From: Actinomadura macra NBRC 14102
GTDB lineage: Bacteria; Actinomycetota; Actinomycetes; Streptosporangiales; Streptosporangiaceae
Assembly: GCF_001552215.1 (NCBI RefSeq)
Contig: NZ_BCQT01000002.1
Coordinates: forward strand, 62,001-126,000
Length of the DNA stretch: 64,000 nt
Reading direction: 5' to 3'
Within the stretch, counting starts at the first letter, position 1, and every line of letters begins with the position of its first letter. The notes below the pieces were generated by a model. That model made no database searches and was not told where the DNA came from. It saw nothing but the letters and a program-made list of their open reading frames with translations. Both the position numbers and the translations under genes were made by a program. This document shows, piece by piece, positions 36,332 to 45,089 of the stretch.

Positions 36332-36553
36332 CGTGGCCGTACAGCAGTGAAATACAGCAACGGCTACACCTCAGATCGCGCCGACGGCATCAGTGGCGAG
36401 GGCGACGCCCTCCCACACAGGAGCCCGACGACCATGGATCACGTCCCGGCTGCAAAGGAACCCGGACGAACCCAGCTGAATGCTGCTGGGCTTCAGGGAA
36501 GCCAAAGGCGGATCAATGCCCGACACTAGTCATATCGGTCATAACATGCCCGT

Positions 36554-37726
36554 ATGGATCTGTCGCCGATCACACGCGAGGCGGTCTTGGACGCGATGGC
36601 CGAGTGTGATCACGTCGGCCGCGACCGCTTCCTTGAGCGATACGGCTTCGAGCGAGCCCGCCAATACTTCCTCTATCACGACGGTGTCCACTACGACTCC
36701 AAGGCCATCATCGGGGTGGCATACCGCTACGTGACAGGGCGTCCTCTAGCTGCCGGTCAGTTCTCTGGTGGGCAACGAACGGTCGGTCGACTCCTCGAAC
36801 ACTTGGACTTCAAGGTGGTCACTGACGAGCCGCCCTTGCCTCAGCAACGTCTCCTTGCCCTTCTCGGAACGCTACGCGTCGCCAACACCCCGGACGGCCC
36901 CGCTCGACACCAGCCCATAACCCTTCTTTGGGCTCTGGGGCGGGCGGCCCACCACCGTCCGCGACTGGTTACCTGGGAAGACGCCCACCCTGAGCTACGC
37001 AGTCTCATGCGCGAGTACGGCCAGCCCAGCTCGAAGGCGACGCCGGAGTTCCCCCTTATCGCACTCGCTCGCACGAACCTGTGGGAACTACGAGGCCATG
37101 TTGGGCCGGTCCCAGCAGCACACGGCAAACCGATCAGCTGGCTTGAAGAGCAGCATCCATCATTCGGCCTTACCGCCTGGGCCTACGAGCTCGTCGTATC
37201 CGACCCCTCCACGCGCGCAGAAGCCGTCGACACACTCGACGGACTCTTCTTCGACGGCAGGATCCCTGACGGACTGCTGAAGGAAGTCGGCCTGCGCCGA
37301 GCAGACGACACTAATATGACGCGTCCTCACGGAACGAGTGCACTGGAGACGTACCTGCGCCTCTGTGGAGAGATCGAGGCTGCCGAGGCACGTGGCGACC
37401 ACGATCGCATGAGGCACACTGCCCGCGACCAGCCCGTACGCTCGCCAGCCGCAGTCAAGGCCGTCTTGGTTCGAAGTGCCGGACGCTGCGAAAATCCGAC
37501 CTGCACTGGTCAGCCGCAAGACGTCACCAAGAACGGCGGTCCGATTCTCGAGGTCGATCATGTCCAGGGCCGGGCGATCTGGGGCCGTGACCACCCGATC
37601 CAAATGATTGCTCTCTGTCCAAACTGCCACGCCATCAAAACCAGAGGGCGAACGGCTGAGCAGCTTACAGAACTCCTCCGGCTGGAAGCCCGATCGAGAC
37701 ACAGCGCTTGGTTGTCGCGCACCTGA
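36554..37726 (+). CDS. ScoMcrA-like type IV restriction endonuclease (SBD-HNH, no SRA)
   Basis: 390 residues. Residues 1-90 resemble the ScoMcrA N-terminal head (YHDGVHYDSKAIIGVAYRYVTGR...FSGGQRTV). Residues about 95-180 match the sulfur-binding domain that recognises phosphorothioated DNA: ARHQPITLLWALGRA and TPEFPLIALARTNLWEL. Residues 305-365 are an HNH nuclease with C312, C317, D335-H336 and CPNCH at 355-359. The SRA domain that lets ScoMcrA also see 5-methylcytosine appears to be absent. It should cut foreign DNA carrying phosphorothioate modification. It starts 264 bases after tRNA-Pro; no ribosome binding site is clear. Confidence 0.8.
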   Translation: MDLSPITREAVLDAMAECDHVGRDRFLERYGFERARQYFLYHDGVHYDSKAIIGVAYRYVTGRPLAAGQFSGGQRTVGRLLEHLDFKVVTDEPPLPQQRLLALLGTLRVANTPDGPARHQPITLLWALGRAAHHRPRLVTWEDAHPELRSLMREYGQPSSKATPEFPLIALARTNLWELRGHVGPVPAAHGKPISWLEEQHPSFGLTAWAYELVVSDPSTRAEAVDTLDGLFFDGRIPDGLLKEVGLRRADDTNMTRPHGTSALETYLRLCGEIEAAEARGDHDRMRHTARDQPVRSPAAVKAVLVRSAGRCENPTCTGQPQDVTKNGGPILEVDHVQGRAIWGRDHPIQMIALCPNCHAIKTRGRTAEQLTELLRLEARSRHSAWLSRT

Positions 37727-38005
37727 GTTGCCGGGCCGGCCTCCAAATTCGAAGCGACCGTCAGCAAACTGTTCACCACCAAGCCACGGGGCCGCCGATC
37801 AGGCCTACACCCCTGTCACGAACCTTCGACCTTCGAGCGAGGCTCTTGTTCCCAGATCGCTCCTTGGAAAGGTCGGCATCATGGTCGAGGGGCTGGCCGC
37901 CTTCGGCCCTTCTTCCGGCTGACGGCCTGGTCCATCTGGCAAAAGCCTTGCTCGGCTGCTTGAGTGGGCACCCAGTTGGACGTGATGGCCGAAGGAGTTC
38001 AAGGC

Positions 38006-38695
38006 ATGGCAACAGGGGCTCTCGACGGACCGGTTCCGGCATCAGCCGGGCATGGGCAGCGAATCCTTGGCCTCCTGGACAAGGCCATCGAAGTTCAGAG
38101 CCCATTGGTGCGCAAGAACATCGCCCGGGCTCGCCGGCGGAACCCAGAGGCGACACCAGCAGAGGTAATCCGCAATCTGGAGCGGATGTACATCAGCGCC
38201 TTGACCGGAACGGGTGCTGCCGTTGGAGGGACTGCAGCCGCGCCTGGAGTCGGCACGGGAGTCGCACTGGCACTGTCGGCAGGCGAGACTCTCTCAACCC
38301 TTGAGCTGAGTGCCCTCTTCGCTCTCTCGATCGCCGAAGTCCACGGAGTCCCCATCGACGAGCTCGAGCGCCGCCGAACGATCGTGATGGGCATCATGCT
38401 CGGCGGGTCGGGCTCCGCCACCATCTCCAAGGTCGCCGAGCGTACGGGGCAACACTGGGGACGTCAGGTCGTCTCCAAGGTGCCGGTCGAGACGTTGCGT
38501 CAGATCAACAAGATCTTGGGGAAAAACTTCGTCACCAAGTACGGGACCAAGCAGGGAATCATCGTTCTCGGTCGAGTGGCACCTTTCGGTATCGGGGCTG
38601 TGATCGGTGGTGGCGCCAACGCTGCCATGGCCACCCTGGCTGTCAGGGCCGGTCGTCGCGCATTCGGCCCACCCCCGACGGCGTGGCAGAGCTGA
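38006..38695 (+). CDS. Glycine-rich membrane-associated protein, EcsC-like in style
   Basis: 229 residues from ATG 38006, chosen for the GAAGGAG site eight bases upstream over in-frame starts at 37964 and 37985. Amphipathic N-terminal half (ARARRRNPEATPAEVIRNLER), a Gly/Ala-rich hydrophobic stretch (GTGAAVGGTAAAPGVGTGVA followed by LALSAGETLSTLELSALFAL), and a second hydrophobic Gly-rich segment near the end (APFGIGAVIGGGANAAMATLA). This alternation resembles EcsC-family proteins, some of which appear as membrane effectors in defence loci, but I cannot assign it firmly. Lies after the restriction gene on the same strand. Confidence 0.65.
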   Translation: MATGALDGPVPASAGHGQRILGLLDKAIEVQSPLVRKNIARARRRNPEATPAEVIRNLERMYISALTGTGAAVGGTAAAPGVGTGVALALSAGETLSTLELSALFALSIAEVHGVPIDELERRRTIVMGIMLGGSGSATISKVAERTGQHWGRQVVSKVPVETLRQINKILGKNFVTKYGTKQGIIVLGRVAPFGIGAVIGGGANAAMATLAVRAGRRAFGPPPTAWQS

Positions 38696-38864
38696 CGGAC
38701 AGCTAGGAGGACCGGGTAGCCGGCCCTCGTTACAGCTTCGCCCCTCTATCGAGCGCTTTAGCGGTTACGGGTTTTGGCGTGCGCTTCTAGGGCGGTCTCG
38801 GCGCCATCGGGAAGAGTGCGCAGGTAACCCTCGGCGGCGGCACAAGCCTTACAGGGGGATTGCT

Positions 38865-39461
38865 TCACTGAGAGGTATCCATTTTATTGAGAGCGTCAAC
38901 GATTTCGTGTATTTGATTTCTAAAGCGCCGAAGGGCGTCGGGGTTGTCGGGGAAGACACGCTGTTCGTCCTCGTCAACGAAGCCGTTGTGCGCAAACCTG
39001 CCGGCACCCCAGATGATGATCCATGCCAACATTCGTAGATCCAGGTCGGCGGCGATCCCCTCCCACGGATTTGTTGTCAAGATCTTCATCAATGGCGCAG
39101 GGTAGTCTCGTGGAGAGAGGTGTATGTCGGCAGCATCTCCGAGGCCTCGCTGGTCCCACAATGCAGGCAGCTCCGGGTGCGCCACGATGAAATCCAAGAA
39201 TGCGTCCACCGCACTGTGGATTCCTTCGATCGAGTTGGAACTCTTCTTGATCGCCGCAACGATCTGCGTTGTCTCGATGTGGTGCAGCCTCGCGAACACC
39301 TGCCGATAGATCTGCTCCTTCTCGGTCTGCCCAAGGACGGCGAGGTCCACTTCGGCGACCTCGCTGATCATTTTTACGGTCGTCAGATCATAGCCGATCT
39401 GGGAGAAGAGCTTTTCTGCTGCGTCCAGAATTCTCTCGTCAATATCGAACCTGGGAGTCAT
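38865..39461 (-). CDS. TetR family regulator, compositionally atypical
   Basis: 198 residues. N-terminal helix-turn-helix DERILDAAEKLFSQIGYDLTTVKMISEVAEVDLAVL followed by QTEKEQIYRQVFARLHHIE, the normal TetR layout with a slightly unusual recognition helix. The C-terminal ligand domain is unremarkable. Base composition is clearly lower in GC than the neighbours, suggesting transfer. No Shine-Dalgarno is visible before the ATG; GATTATTT lies directly upstream. Target unknown. Confidence 0.8.
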   Translation of the reverse strand: MTPRFDIDERILDAAEKLFSQIGYDLTTVKMISEVAEVDLAVLGQTEKEQIYRQVFARLHHIETTQIVAAIKKSSNSIEGIHSAVDAFLDFIVAHPELPALWDQRGLGDAADIHLSPRDYPAPLMKILTTNPWEGIAADLDLRMLAWIIIWGAGRFAHNGFVDEDEQRVFPDNPDALRRFRNQIHEIVDALNKMDTSQ

Positions 39462-39646
39462 GAAATAATCACACCCGAACAGTCTTCCGTTGCCTCAGTC
39501 AGGTCCCTACTGTCCTCTATCCCTCCATCGCCGACTGAAGACCAAGGAGGAGTAAATACGGGCCGCTACGGACTGTCCGGACGGACACGTCAAGCCCTGT
39601 CACCCGGTGGGCAGTCGGCCGCGAGACGGAGCTGACGATGCCACGC

Positions 39647-40792
39647 TCAGGGACGCAGAAGTTGCCGGATCCGTGCGGCCTCTCGGGTGAGGTGGTCGCG
39701 CTCGGGCAGGCTGGTGGCGGCGCGGGAGGCTTCGGCATACAGTTCGGCGGCGCGTTCGAGGTCGCCGGCGCGTTCGTGCAGGTAGGCCGTGGCCGCGGTG
39801 TAGCGGGGCAGGTCGGGGCTCACGTGGGCCAGCGCCGCCAGGCCGGCCCTTGGTCCGTCGGCCTCCCCGACCGCTACGGCGCGGTTGAGCCGTACCACCG
39901 GGCTGTCGGTGAGGGCCAACAGTTCGTCGTACCACTCCACGATCTGCGTCCAGTCGGTCTCGGCGGCGGTCGGGGCGTCGGCGTGCAGGGCGGCGATCGC
40001 GGCCTGTGCCTGGTATTCGCCCAGCCGGTCGCGGGCCAGCGCCGCTTGCAGGATCGCCACCCCTTGGGTGATCAGGCCGGTGTCCCAACGCGACCGGTCC
40101 TGTTCACCCAGCGGTATCAGGCGATTTCCCAGGCCTGTGCGGGAGGCGCGGCGCGCATGGTGCAGCAACATGAGCGCGAGCAGTCCCGCGACCTCGGGCT
40201 CGTCGGTCAACGCGGCGAGTTGGCGGGTGAGGCGGATCGCCTCGGCCGCGAGGTCGAGATCTCCGCCGTACCCCTCGTTGAAGACCAGGTAGAGCACGCG
40301 CAGCACCGTCCCCAGATCGCCGGGCCGGTCGAGCGGCTGCCCCGCGAGACGGCGTTTGGCCCGGCTGATCCGCTGCGCCATCGTCGCCTCGGGGACCAGG
40401 TAGGCCGCCGCGATCTGCCGAGTGGTCAGGCCACCGACCGCGCGCAACGTCAAGGCGACGGCCGAGGCCGGCGGTATGGCGGGATGCGCACACAGGAAGT
40501 ACAACCGCAGCGTGTCGTCGGTGGCCGGCGCCGGACCGGCAGGAGGCTCGATCTGGACGGCGAGTTCCCGCCCTCGCCGCGACGTCTCGGCGCGGGTGGC
40601 GTCGAGGAACTTGCGCCATGCGGCCGCGACGAGCCATGCCTTCGGATCGCGCGGTGGGTCGTCCGGCCAGGTGTCCAGCGCCCGGATCAGGGCCTCCTGC
40701 ACGGCGTCCTCGGCCGACGCGAAGTCGGCTCCGCGCCGGACGAGGACACCGATCACCGCAGGCACCAGCTCCCGCAGTAGCGATTGGTTCAC
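39647..40792 (-). CDS. ECF sigma factor with C-terminal TPR-like domain (ECF42, DUF6596)
   Basis: 381 residues. Region 2 (SAEDAVQEALIRALDTWPDD.PPRDPKAWLVAAAWRK), region 4 (GLTTRQIAAAYLVPEATMAQRISRAKRRL) and a long C-terminal helical domain (LRVLYLVFNEGYGG ... LLHHARR ... LNRAVAVGEADGP) are diagnostic of ECF42. Starts with GTG in a GTGA overlap with the stop of the DGPF gene, so the two are translationally coupled. ECF42 factors lack anti-sigma factors; the C-terminal domain is thought to control activity, and they typically transcribe DGPF genes. Confidence 0.93.
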   Translation of the reverse strand: MNQSLLRELVPAVIGVLVRRGADFASAEDAVQEALIRALDTWPDDPPRDPKAWLVAAAWRKFLDATRAETSRRGRELAVQIEPPAGPAPATDDTLRLYFLCAHPAIPPASAVALTLRAVGGLTTRQIAAAYLVPEATMAQRISRAKRRLAGQPLDRPGDLGTVLRVLYLVFNEGYGGDLDLAAEAIRLTRQLAALTDEPEVAGLLALMLLHHARRASRTGLGNRLIPLGEQDRSRWDTGLITQGVAILQAALARDRLGEYQAQAAIAALHADAPTAAETDWTQIVEWYDELLALTDSPVVRLNRAVAVGEADGPRAGLAALAHVSPDLPRYTAATAYLHERAGDLERAAELYAEASRAATSLPERDHLTREAARIRQLLRP

Positions 40793-41196
40793 TCCGTGAC
40801 CGTGGGCGACTCGCCGTAGAACGGCCGGACCTCAAGCCACTCGTGGACGGGCTTGCCGCCGGCGCCGGGAGCGGCCGACAACTCCGCGGCCAGTTCGACC
40901 GCGCGATCCCAGGACTCCACGTCGATGACGTACCAGCCGGCGATGAGGTCCTTGGTCTCGGCGAACGGACCATCGGTCACGGGCGGGCGGCCCTCCCCGT
41001 CGTATCGGACAAACGTCCCTTCGGGCGCCAGTGCCTGGGTCTCGACGAACTCACCCGTCTCCTCCAGACGGGCCGCGAAGTCACGCATGAACTGCACGTG
41101 CGCGTCGACCTCTTCCGGCGTCCACTGGTCCATCGACCCGAAGTCGACAGCCGGGGCCGGGCCACCCCGGTAGTGCTTCAGCAGCAGGTACTTCAT
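40789..41196 (-). CDS. YCII/DGPF domain protein
   Basis: 135 residues. MKYLLLKHYRGG start, EVDAHVQFMRDF, and the hallmark VTDGPFAETKDLIAGWYVIDVESWDRAVELA. Strong AAGGAG site. DGPF proteins are the standard partners and targets of ECF42 sigma factors; a biochemical function is unknown (the fold resembles small dimeric alpha-beta barrel enzymes). Coupled to the sigma gene by a four-base overlap. Confidence 0.93.
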   Translation of the reverse strand: MKYLLLKHYRGGPAPAVDFGSMDQWTPEEVDAHVQFMRDFAARLEETGEFVETQALAPEGTFVRYDGEGRPPVTDGPFAETKDLIAGWYVIDVESWDRAVELAAELSAAPGAGGKPVHEWLEVRPFYGESPTVTE

Positions 41197-41226
41197 GGCG
41201 GTTCTCCTTGTTTCGTAGATACTCGG

Positions 41227-41724
41227 TCAGCTGCGCTGACGTTCGGCTCGTTGCCGGATCAGTTCCTCGACCGCGCTGGGGAGGGTCGTGTCGAAGTCAA
41301 TCAGTTTCGCCCAGGTCGGGATCACGGTGATCCGGACCATGCCGTCGTAGAGCGAACGGACCTCGGCCTCCCAGTGGACCCGTTGCTCGGCCGTCATCTC
41401 GTAGCTGCCGTTCATCTGGAGGTATTCGTCCGGGATACCGTCGACGACCTCCAGCTCCGCCTGACCGCGGATCAGCAGGATCTTCGGCGGATGCACCTCG
41501 GTGTCGATCGTCAGGGCCACCGCCGGGTTGTGCCGCAGAGCAGGAAGTTTCGGGGCGTTCTTCGAGGTGCACATGACGATCCCGGAGCCGTTCCAGGTGA
41601 ACGCGATCGGGATCGAACGCGGCGTCCCGTCCTTGGCGACGTAGGCCAGACGGGTCACGTCCCGGGCTAGCAGTTCCTGGCTGATCGGACGGTTCAGCAC
41701 CTCCGCGATCTCATCCGGTTGCAC
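41227..41724 (-). CDS. Pyridoxamine 5'-phosphate oxidase-fold (FMN/F420-binding) protein
   Basis: 165 residues from GTG with GGAGGAGG. Split-barrel signature: LAYVAKDGTPRSIPIAFTWNGSGIVMCTSKNAPKL then ALTIDTEVHPPKILLIRGQAELE, followed by a helical tail with WAKLIDFD. Probably a flavin- or F420-dependent reductase. Thirty bases after it, on the same strand, comes the DGPF-sigma pair, so it may be cotranscribed with them. Confidence 0.85.
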   Translation of the reverse strand: MQPDEIAEVLNRPISQELLARDVTRLAYVAKDGTPRSIPIAFTWNGSGIVMCTSKNAPKLPALRHNPAVALTIDTEVHPPKILLIRGQAELEVVDGIPDEYLQMNGSYEMTAEQRVHWEAEVRSLYDGMVRITVIPTWAKLIDFDTTLPSAVEELIRQRAERQRS

Positions 41725-42752
41725 GGTCGGCCTCCTCCTGGTTCATGTGGCCGTCGTGGCCAACTCGTACCCCAGGGACGAAGCCGACGCCGCATTCTCG
41801 ACATCCGCGACGCCCCGATTTCCACGACTTGGTTCCGGCCGTCTCACCGCAGGGTGTGGCGGCCCCCTCCCGAGGCGGCCCAGCCCGTACTTTGCCCAGA
41901 CGGCATCCATGGCGCCTCGTGGGCTCGCAGGCCGATCACCTGGTGGTTCCCGCGGTCCACCTCAGGAGGCGCCACGTCCGCCCGCTCCGCCGGACGGGTG
42001 CGGTGTTCCTTCTTGCACGGCCTTGCGGAACAGGGGCAGGTCGCCCGCGACGGACCGTTAGCCGACCAGCTCGCCCGACAGGACGGTGCTCCTCTCGGGG
42101 GCGTGGAGGGAACAGAGCCGGTTGCTGTCCCCGTACCGAGCCGGCTCGCCGAGGAGGTCGGCGCCGTGGGCGCAGGCGGGCGACGACGTCGATGTCGTCG
42201 ACGGCGAAACATGGCACGATGCAGGCCCAGCGCGTCGGGTGGCGGGTTCCCCGGTTCGGCGCTGACCGCCGTCAGGGTGTGGTGCTTCGTCAGCTCCAGC
42301 TTGCTGTGGCCGTCCGGGGCGGGCGACGGCAGCGAGGTGGGATGGGATCATCCGGCCGGGCGCCCATGGGGCCTGGCCGAGTTGAGCGACGGTAGCGCTC
42401 CCGTCTCCGCGCACTACCGAGCGAAGATCGACGACATTATGCGGCACTTCCGGACACGCGATCGGTCCGCCCCGATCGACGTCTGCGTCACGGCCTACAC
42501 GGTGGGAGACGCAGAAGGCTGCTGCTCGATGGAAATCAACGCACGGTGGCGATCCTCCGGACACCCGAAACGGCGAGCTTCGTCAAGATCACCGAGTTCA
42601 GGGTGTCCGGACCCGTCGACGAGACGATCCTTCCCGACCTCCGGTACTGGTCTCGGGCTTGAGGGCGGGCGGTGGTCGGCCCGGGTACAGGGTGGACTCG
42701 CGCGCCAAGGCTCCTTGTAGACCGGCATTTCGGGAAAACTGCGGACTGCGGG
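41725..42752. other. Decayed stretch, 1028 bases
   Basis: The only recognisable coding trace is the VOC pseudogene on the minus strand (42058-42335). The rest, 41760-42050 and 42340-42750, has open frames on the plus strand but no domain or ribosome binding site that supports them. It looks like eroding sequence. Confidence 0.55.
42058..42335 (-). pseudogene. VOC family protein remnant with two frameshifts
   Basis: Read on the minus strand, three frames join into one VOC-like C-terminal half: KLELTKHHTLTAVSAEPGN...ALGLHRAMF, then FAVDDIDVVARLR, then AHGADLLGEPARYGDSNRLCSLHAPE...STVL to a TAA. An extra base around 42207-42209 and a missing base around 42170-42173 break it. Upstream a TGA is in frame and the N-terminal half is unrecognisable. 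The 'LELTKHHTLTAVSAEP' block and 'HAPEG' end are typical of one VOC subfamily common in actinomycetes. Confidence 0.8.
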
Positions 42753-43268
42753 TCAGCGGGCTATGTGGATGAAGTTCTCCACCTCACGGACTCCGATTTC
42801 CCGCCGGGTGTATATGTGGGTGCCTCGCCGGTTGTACTCCTCCACCAGCACTTTGCCCGCGCGGACACGGGCGACGTAGGCGACGTGACCGAACCGGCCG
42901 CGGTTCCACTGGGCGATCGAGCCGACCGTCGGGCGCTTGTCGACCTTGATTCTCGCGCTCCTCGCGGCGTTGTCCCAGTTGCTGGCGTTACCCCAGTGGA
43001 CCCCTTTGTAGTGGTTGTGGAAGCGCACACCGCGCTGGTTCAGCCGCCAGGCAGCGAAGGACGTGCATTCCCGCTGGAAGAAGTTCCATCGGTCCGCTTT
43101 GTTCCAGTCGCCGTTGCGGTAAGGGTAGTCGTCACCGGCAGCCAGGCTCACTTCCGTGGCGGTCGCCGGCGCCGCCGCGGTGGGCTCGATGGCGTGAGCC
43201 GTGGCACTGGGAACGACCGGTATTGCCCACAGCGCGACGATGGATGTCAGCAGTGCGGTCTTTCTCAT
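42753..43268 (-). CDS. Secreted CHAP-domain amidase-like protein
   Basis: 171 residues. Signal peptide (KTALLTSIVALWAIPVVPSATAHA), then a CHAP domain: catalytic Cys68 in FQRECTSFAAWRLNQRG, catalytic His128 in FGHVAYVARV, and a closing EEYNRRGTH.IY. CHAP enzymes cleave peptidoglycan cross-bridges or stem peptides. There is no cell-wall binding domain, so targeting is unclear. ATG follows GGGGGGAAC. Confidence 0.9.
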   Translation of the reverse strand: MRKTALLTSIVALWAIPVVPSATAHAIEPTAAAPATATEVSLAAGDDYPYRNGDWNKADRWNFFQRECTSFAAWRLNQRGVRFHNHYKGVHWGNASNWDNAARSARIKVDKRPTVGSIAQWNRGRFGHVAYVARVRAGKVLVEEYNRRGTHIYTRREIGVREVENFIHIAR

Positions 43269-43664
43269 GTTCCCCCCTGATCAAGGTCGTGAATGCGTGG
43301 GAATCTGAACCACGACATCGACGGTCGATTCACTAAGTTACATCACAACTACACTCTGTGACGTTCGTCGGTATGGAGGACTGTCGATCGGGCCACCACC
43401 CAATAGCTTCGCCCCGGTGAGACGCCTGGCCGTGCCAGCAGTCGGTAGGGCTGCGTCCATGGCGAACGGGTCGTGGTAGTCGGGGCCAGTGCTTGGCCGG
43501 CGGGCGCTGCTCGTCTAGGTGCGCGCCGTGGCCGGTAGGTCTCTGTCTGCCTGTACGGCTGCGGCGGTGGACGTGGCCGGCTCGGCGGGGTGTTGAGTGG
43601 ATTGTTCAAGACTTCTCGGTCTGGGGCTCGGGAGCATTGCGGTCTACCCGACCTGGAGGAGGAG
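43269..43664. promoter_or_regulatory. Divergent CHAP / decarboxylase upstream region
   Basis: 396 bases without a gene. 43320-43370 is A+T-rich (AAGTTACATCACAACTACAC) and the likely promoter of the CHAP gene. The decarboxylase side ends with GGAGGAGGAG. No strong dyad seen. Confidence 0.4.
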
Positions 43665-45089
43665 ATGGTGGACACTCCGTTGCGGCTCTCTGCCGAGGAG
43701 ATGCGACGGCTGGGTTATCGCGCGGTGGACGAGGTGGTCGAGCATCTGGCCACCCTTCGGGAGCGGCCGGTGGGTAGTCCGCCTGTTCGGGAGAGGATCG
43801 AGGGGCTGCTCGATGTGGGGCTCCCGGACGGGCCCAGTGATCCGATCGAGGTCCTGGCGGAGGCCGTCGGGCGGGTTCGTGAATTCATCGTGCACACCGA
43901 CCATCCGCGTTTTCTCGCGTACATACCTGGTCCGAGTACATATGTGGGCGCCGTCGCGGACTTCATCGCATCGGGGCTGAATGTGTTCGCCGGGCAGTGG
44001 CTGGTCGGGTCGGGGCCGGCCATCATGGAGCGGATCGTCATCGACTGGCTGCGCACCCTGTGCGGGCTTCCCGATACCGGTGGGGGGCTGTTCGTCAGTG
44101 GCGGGACGATGGCCAATCTGGTGGCGGTGCATGCCGCGCGCAGCGAGTCCGCGGATGATGGCGGTCTGATCTATGTGACGTCCCAGACCCACAGTTCGAT
44201 CCGCAAGGGGTTGCGTTTCCTCGGTTTCGGCCCGGACCAGCTCAGGGTCGTCGGAACGGACGAGTCACATCGAATGGATCTGGTCTCGCTGAAGGAACAG
44301 ATCGCGTGCGACCGGCGGGGAGGGTATCAACCCTTGTGCGTCGTGGCGACGGCCGGGACCACGAACACCGGCGCCGTCGATCCGCTCGATGAACTCGCCG
44401 ATCTGTGCGCTGACCATGGCTTGTGGCTTCATGTGGATGGCGCGTATGGAGCGGCTGCGGTCCTGTCCGACCGTGGTGGGGACCTTCTCAAAGGGCTTGG
44501 ACGTGCGGACTCCATTGCCCTTGACCCGCACAAGTGGTGGTACCAGCCATATGAGGTGGGCTGTGTTCTCGTCCGTGATGAGACGACCCTTATCGACGCG
44601 TTCAGCATGAACGCTGAATACTTGCGGGAGACGCGGCACGGGTCCGGGCCGTTGAACTATTACGACCTGGGGCCTCAGCTCACCCGCGGTTTCCGGGCAC
44701 TCAAGCTGTGGATGTCGCTCAAGACCTTCGGGCTCGACGAGTTCCGGAAAGCCGTGGAGCGGGGGATGGCGCTCGCCGAGCACGCCCAGGATCTGCTTCT
44801 CAAGGGTGATCGCTGGGAGGTCGTCACTCCGGCCCAGCTCGCCATCCTCACGTTCCGTCCCCGCGTACCCGATGCCAGGCCCGAAGCCGTCGACTCGGTG
44901 ACGCGGAGGATCGCTGCCGGCACGTTGGAGGACGGCTTCGCCCTGGTCCTGACCACGGAGATCGACGAACGGCCGGTGCTGCGCCTGTGCATCACCCATC
45001 CGGAGACCACGGTCGGCGACATCGAGGAGACGATCGCCTTGCTGGAGCGGCTCGCGGATGAGGCGGTCGCTACTCAGGGTCTGCGGTAG
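43665..45089 (+). CDS. PLP-dependent group II decarboxylase family protein
   Basis: 474 residues. Aspartate-1-decarboxylase/aromatic amino acid decarboxylase fold: HPRFLAYIPGPSTYVGAVADFIASGLN, GGTMANLVAVHAAR, HVDGAYGAAA, and the PLP lysine in ALDPHKWWYQPYEVG (about 311). Both an ATG (43665) and the adjacent GTG could start; GGAGGAG is almost touching the ATG. Could decarboxylate an aromatic or acidic amino acid; substrate cannot be read from the sequence. Its 3' end overlaps the AraC gene by 16 bases on the opposite strand. Confidence 0.88.
   Translation: MVDTPLRLSAEEMRRLGYRAVDEVVEHLATLRERPVGSPPVRERIEGLLDVGLPDGPSDPIEVLAEAVGRVREFIVHTDHPRFLAYIPGPSTYVGAVADFIASGLNVFAGQWLVGSGPAIMERIVIDWLRTLCGLPDTGGGLFVSGGTMANLVAVHAARSESADDGGLIYVTSQTHSSIRKGLRFLGFGPDQLRVVGTDESHRMDLVSLKEQIACDRRGGYQPLCVVATAGTTNTGAVDPLDELADLCADHGLWLHVDGAYGAAAVLSDRGGDLLKGLGRADSIALDPHKWWYQPYEVGCVLVRDETTLIDAFSMNAEYLRETRHGSGPLNYYDLGPQLTRGFRALKLWMSLKTFGLDEFRKAVERGMALAEHAQDLLLKGDRWEVVTPAQLAILTFRPRVPDARPEAVDSVTRRIAAGTLEDGFALVLTTEIDERPVLRLCITHPETTVGDIEETIALLERLADEAVATQGLR

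Noticed and set aside
41719..42720. A 333-residue plus-strand ORF.
   Set aside because: It overlaps the VOC pseudogene in antisense and shows no domain or coding bias.
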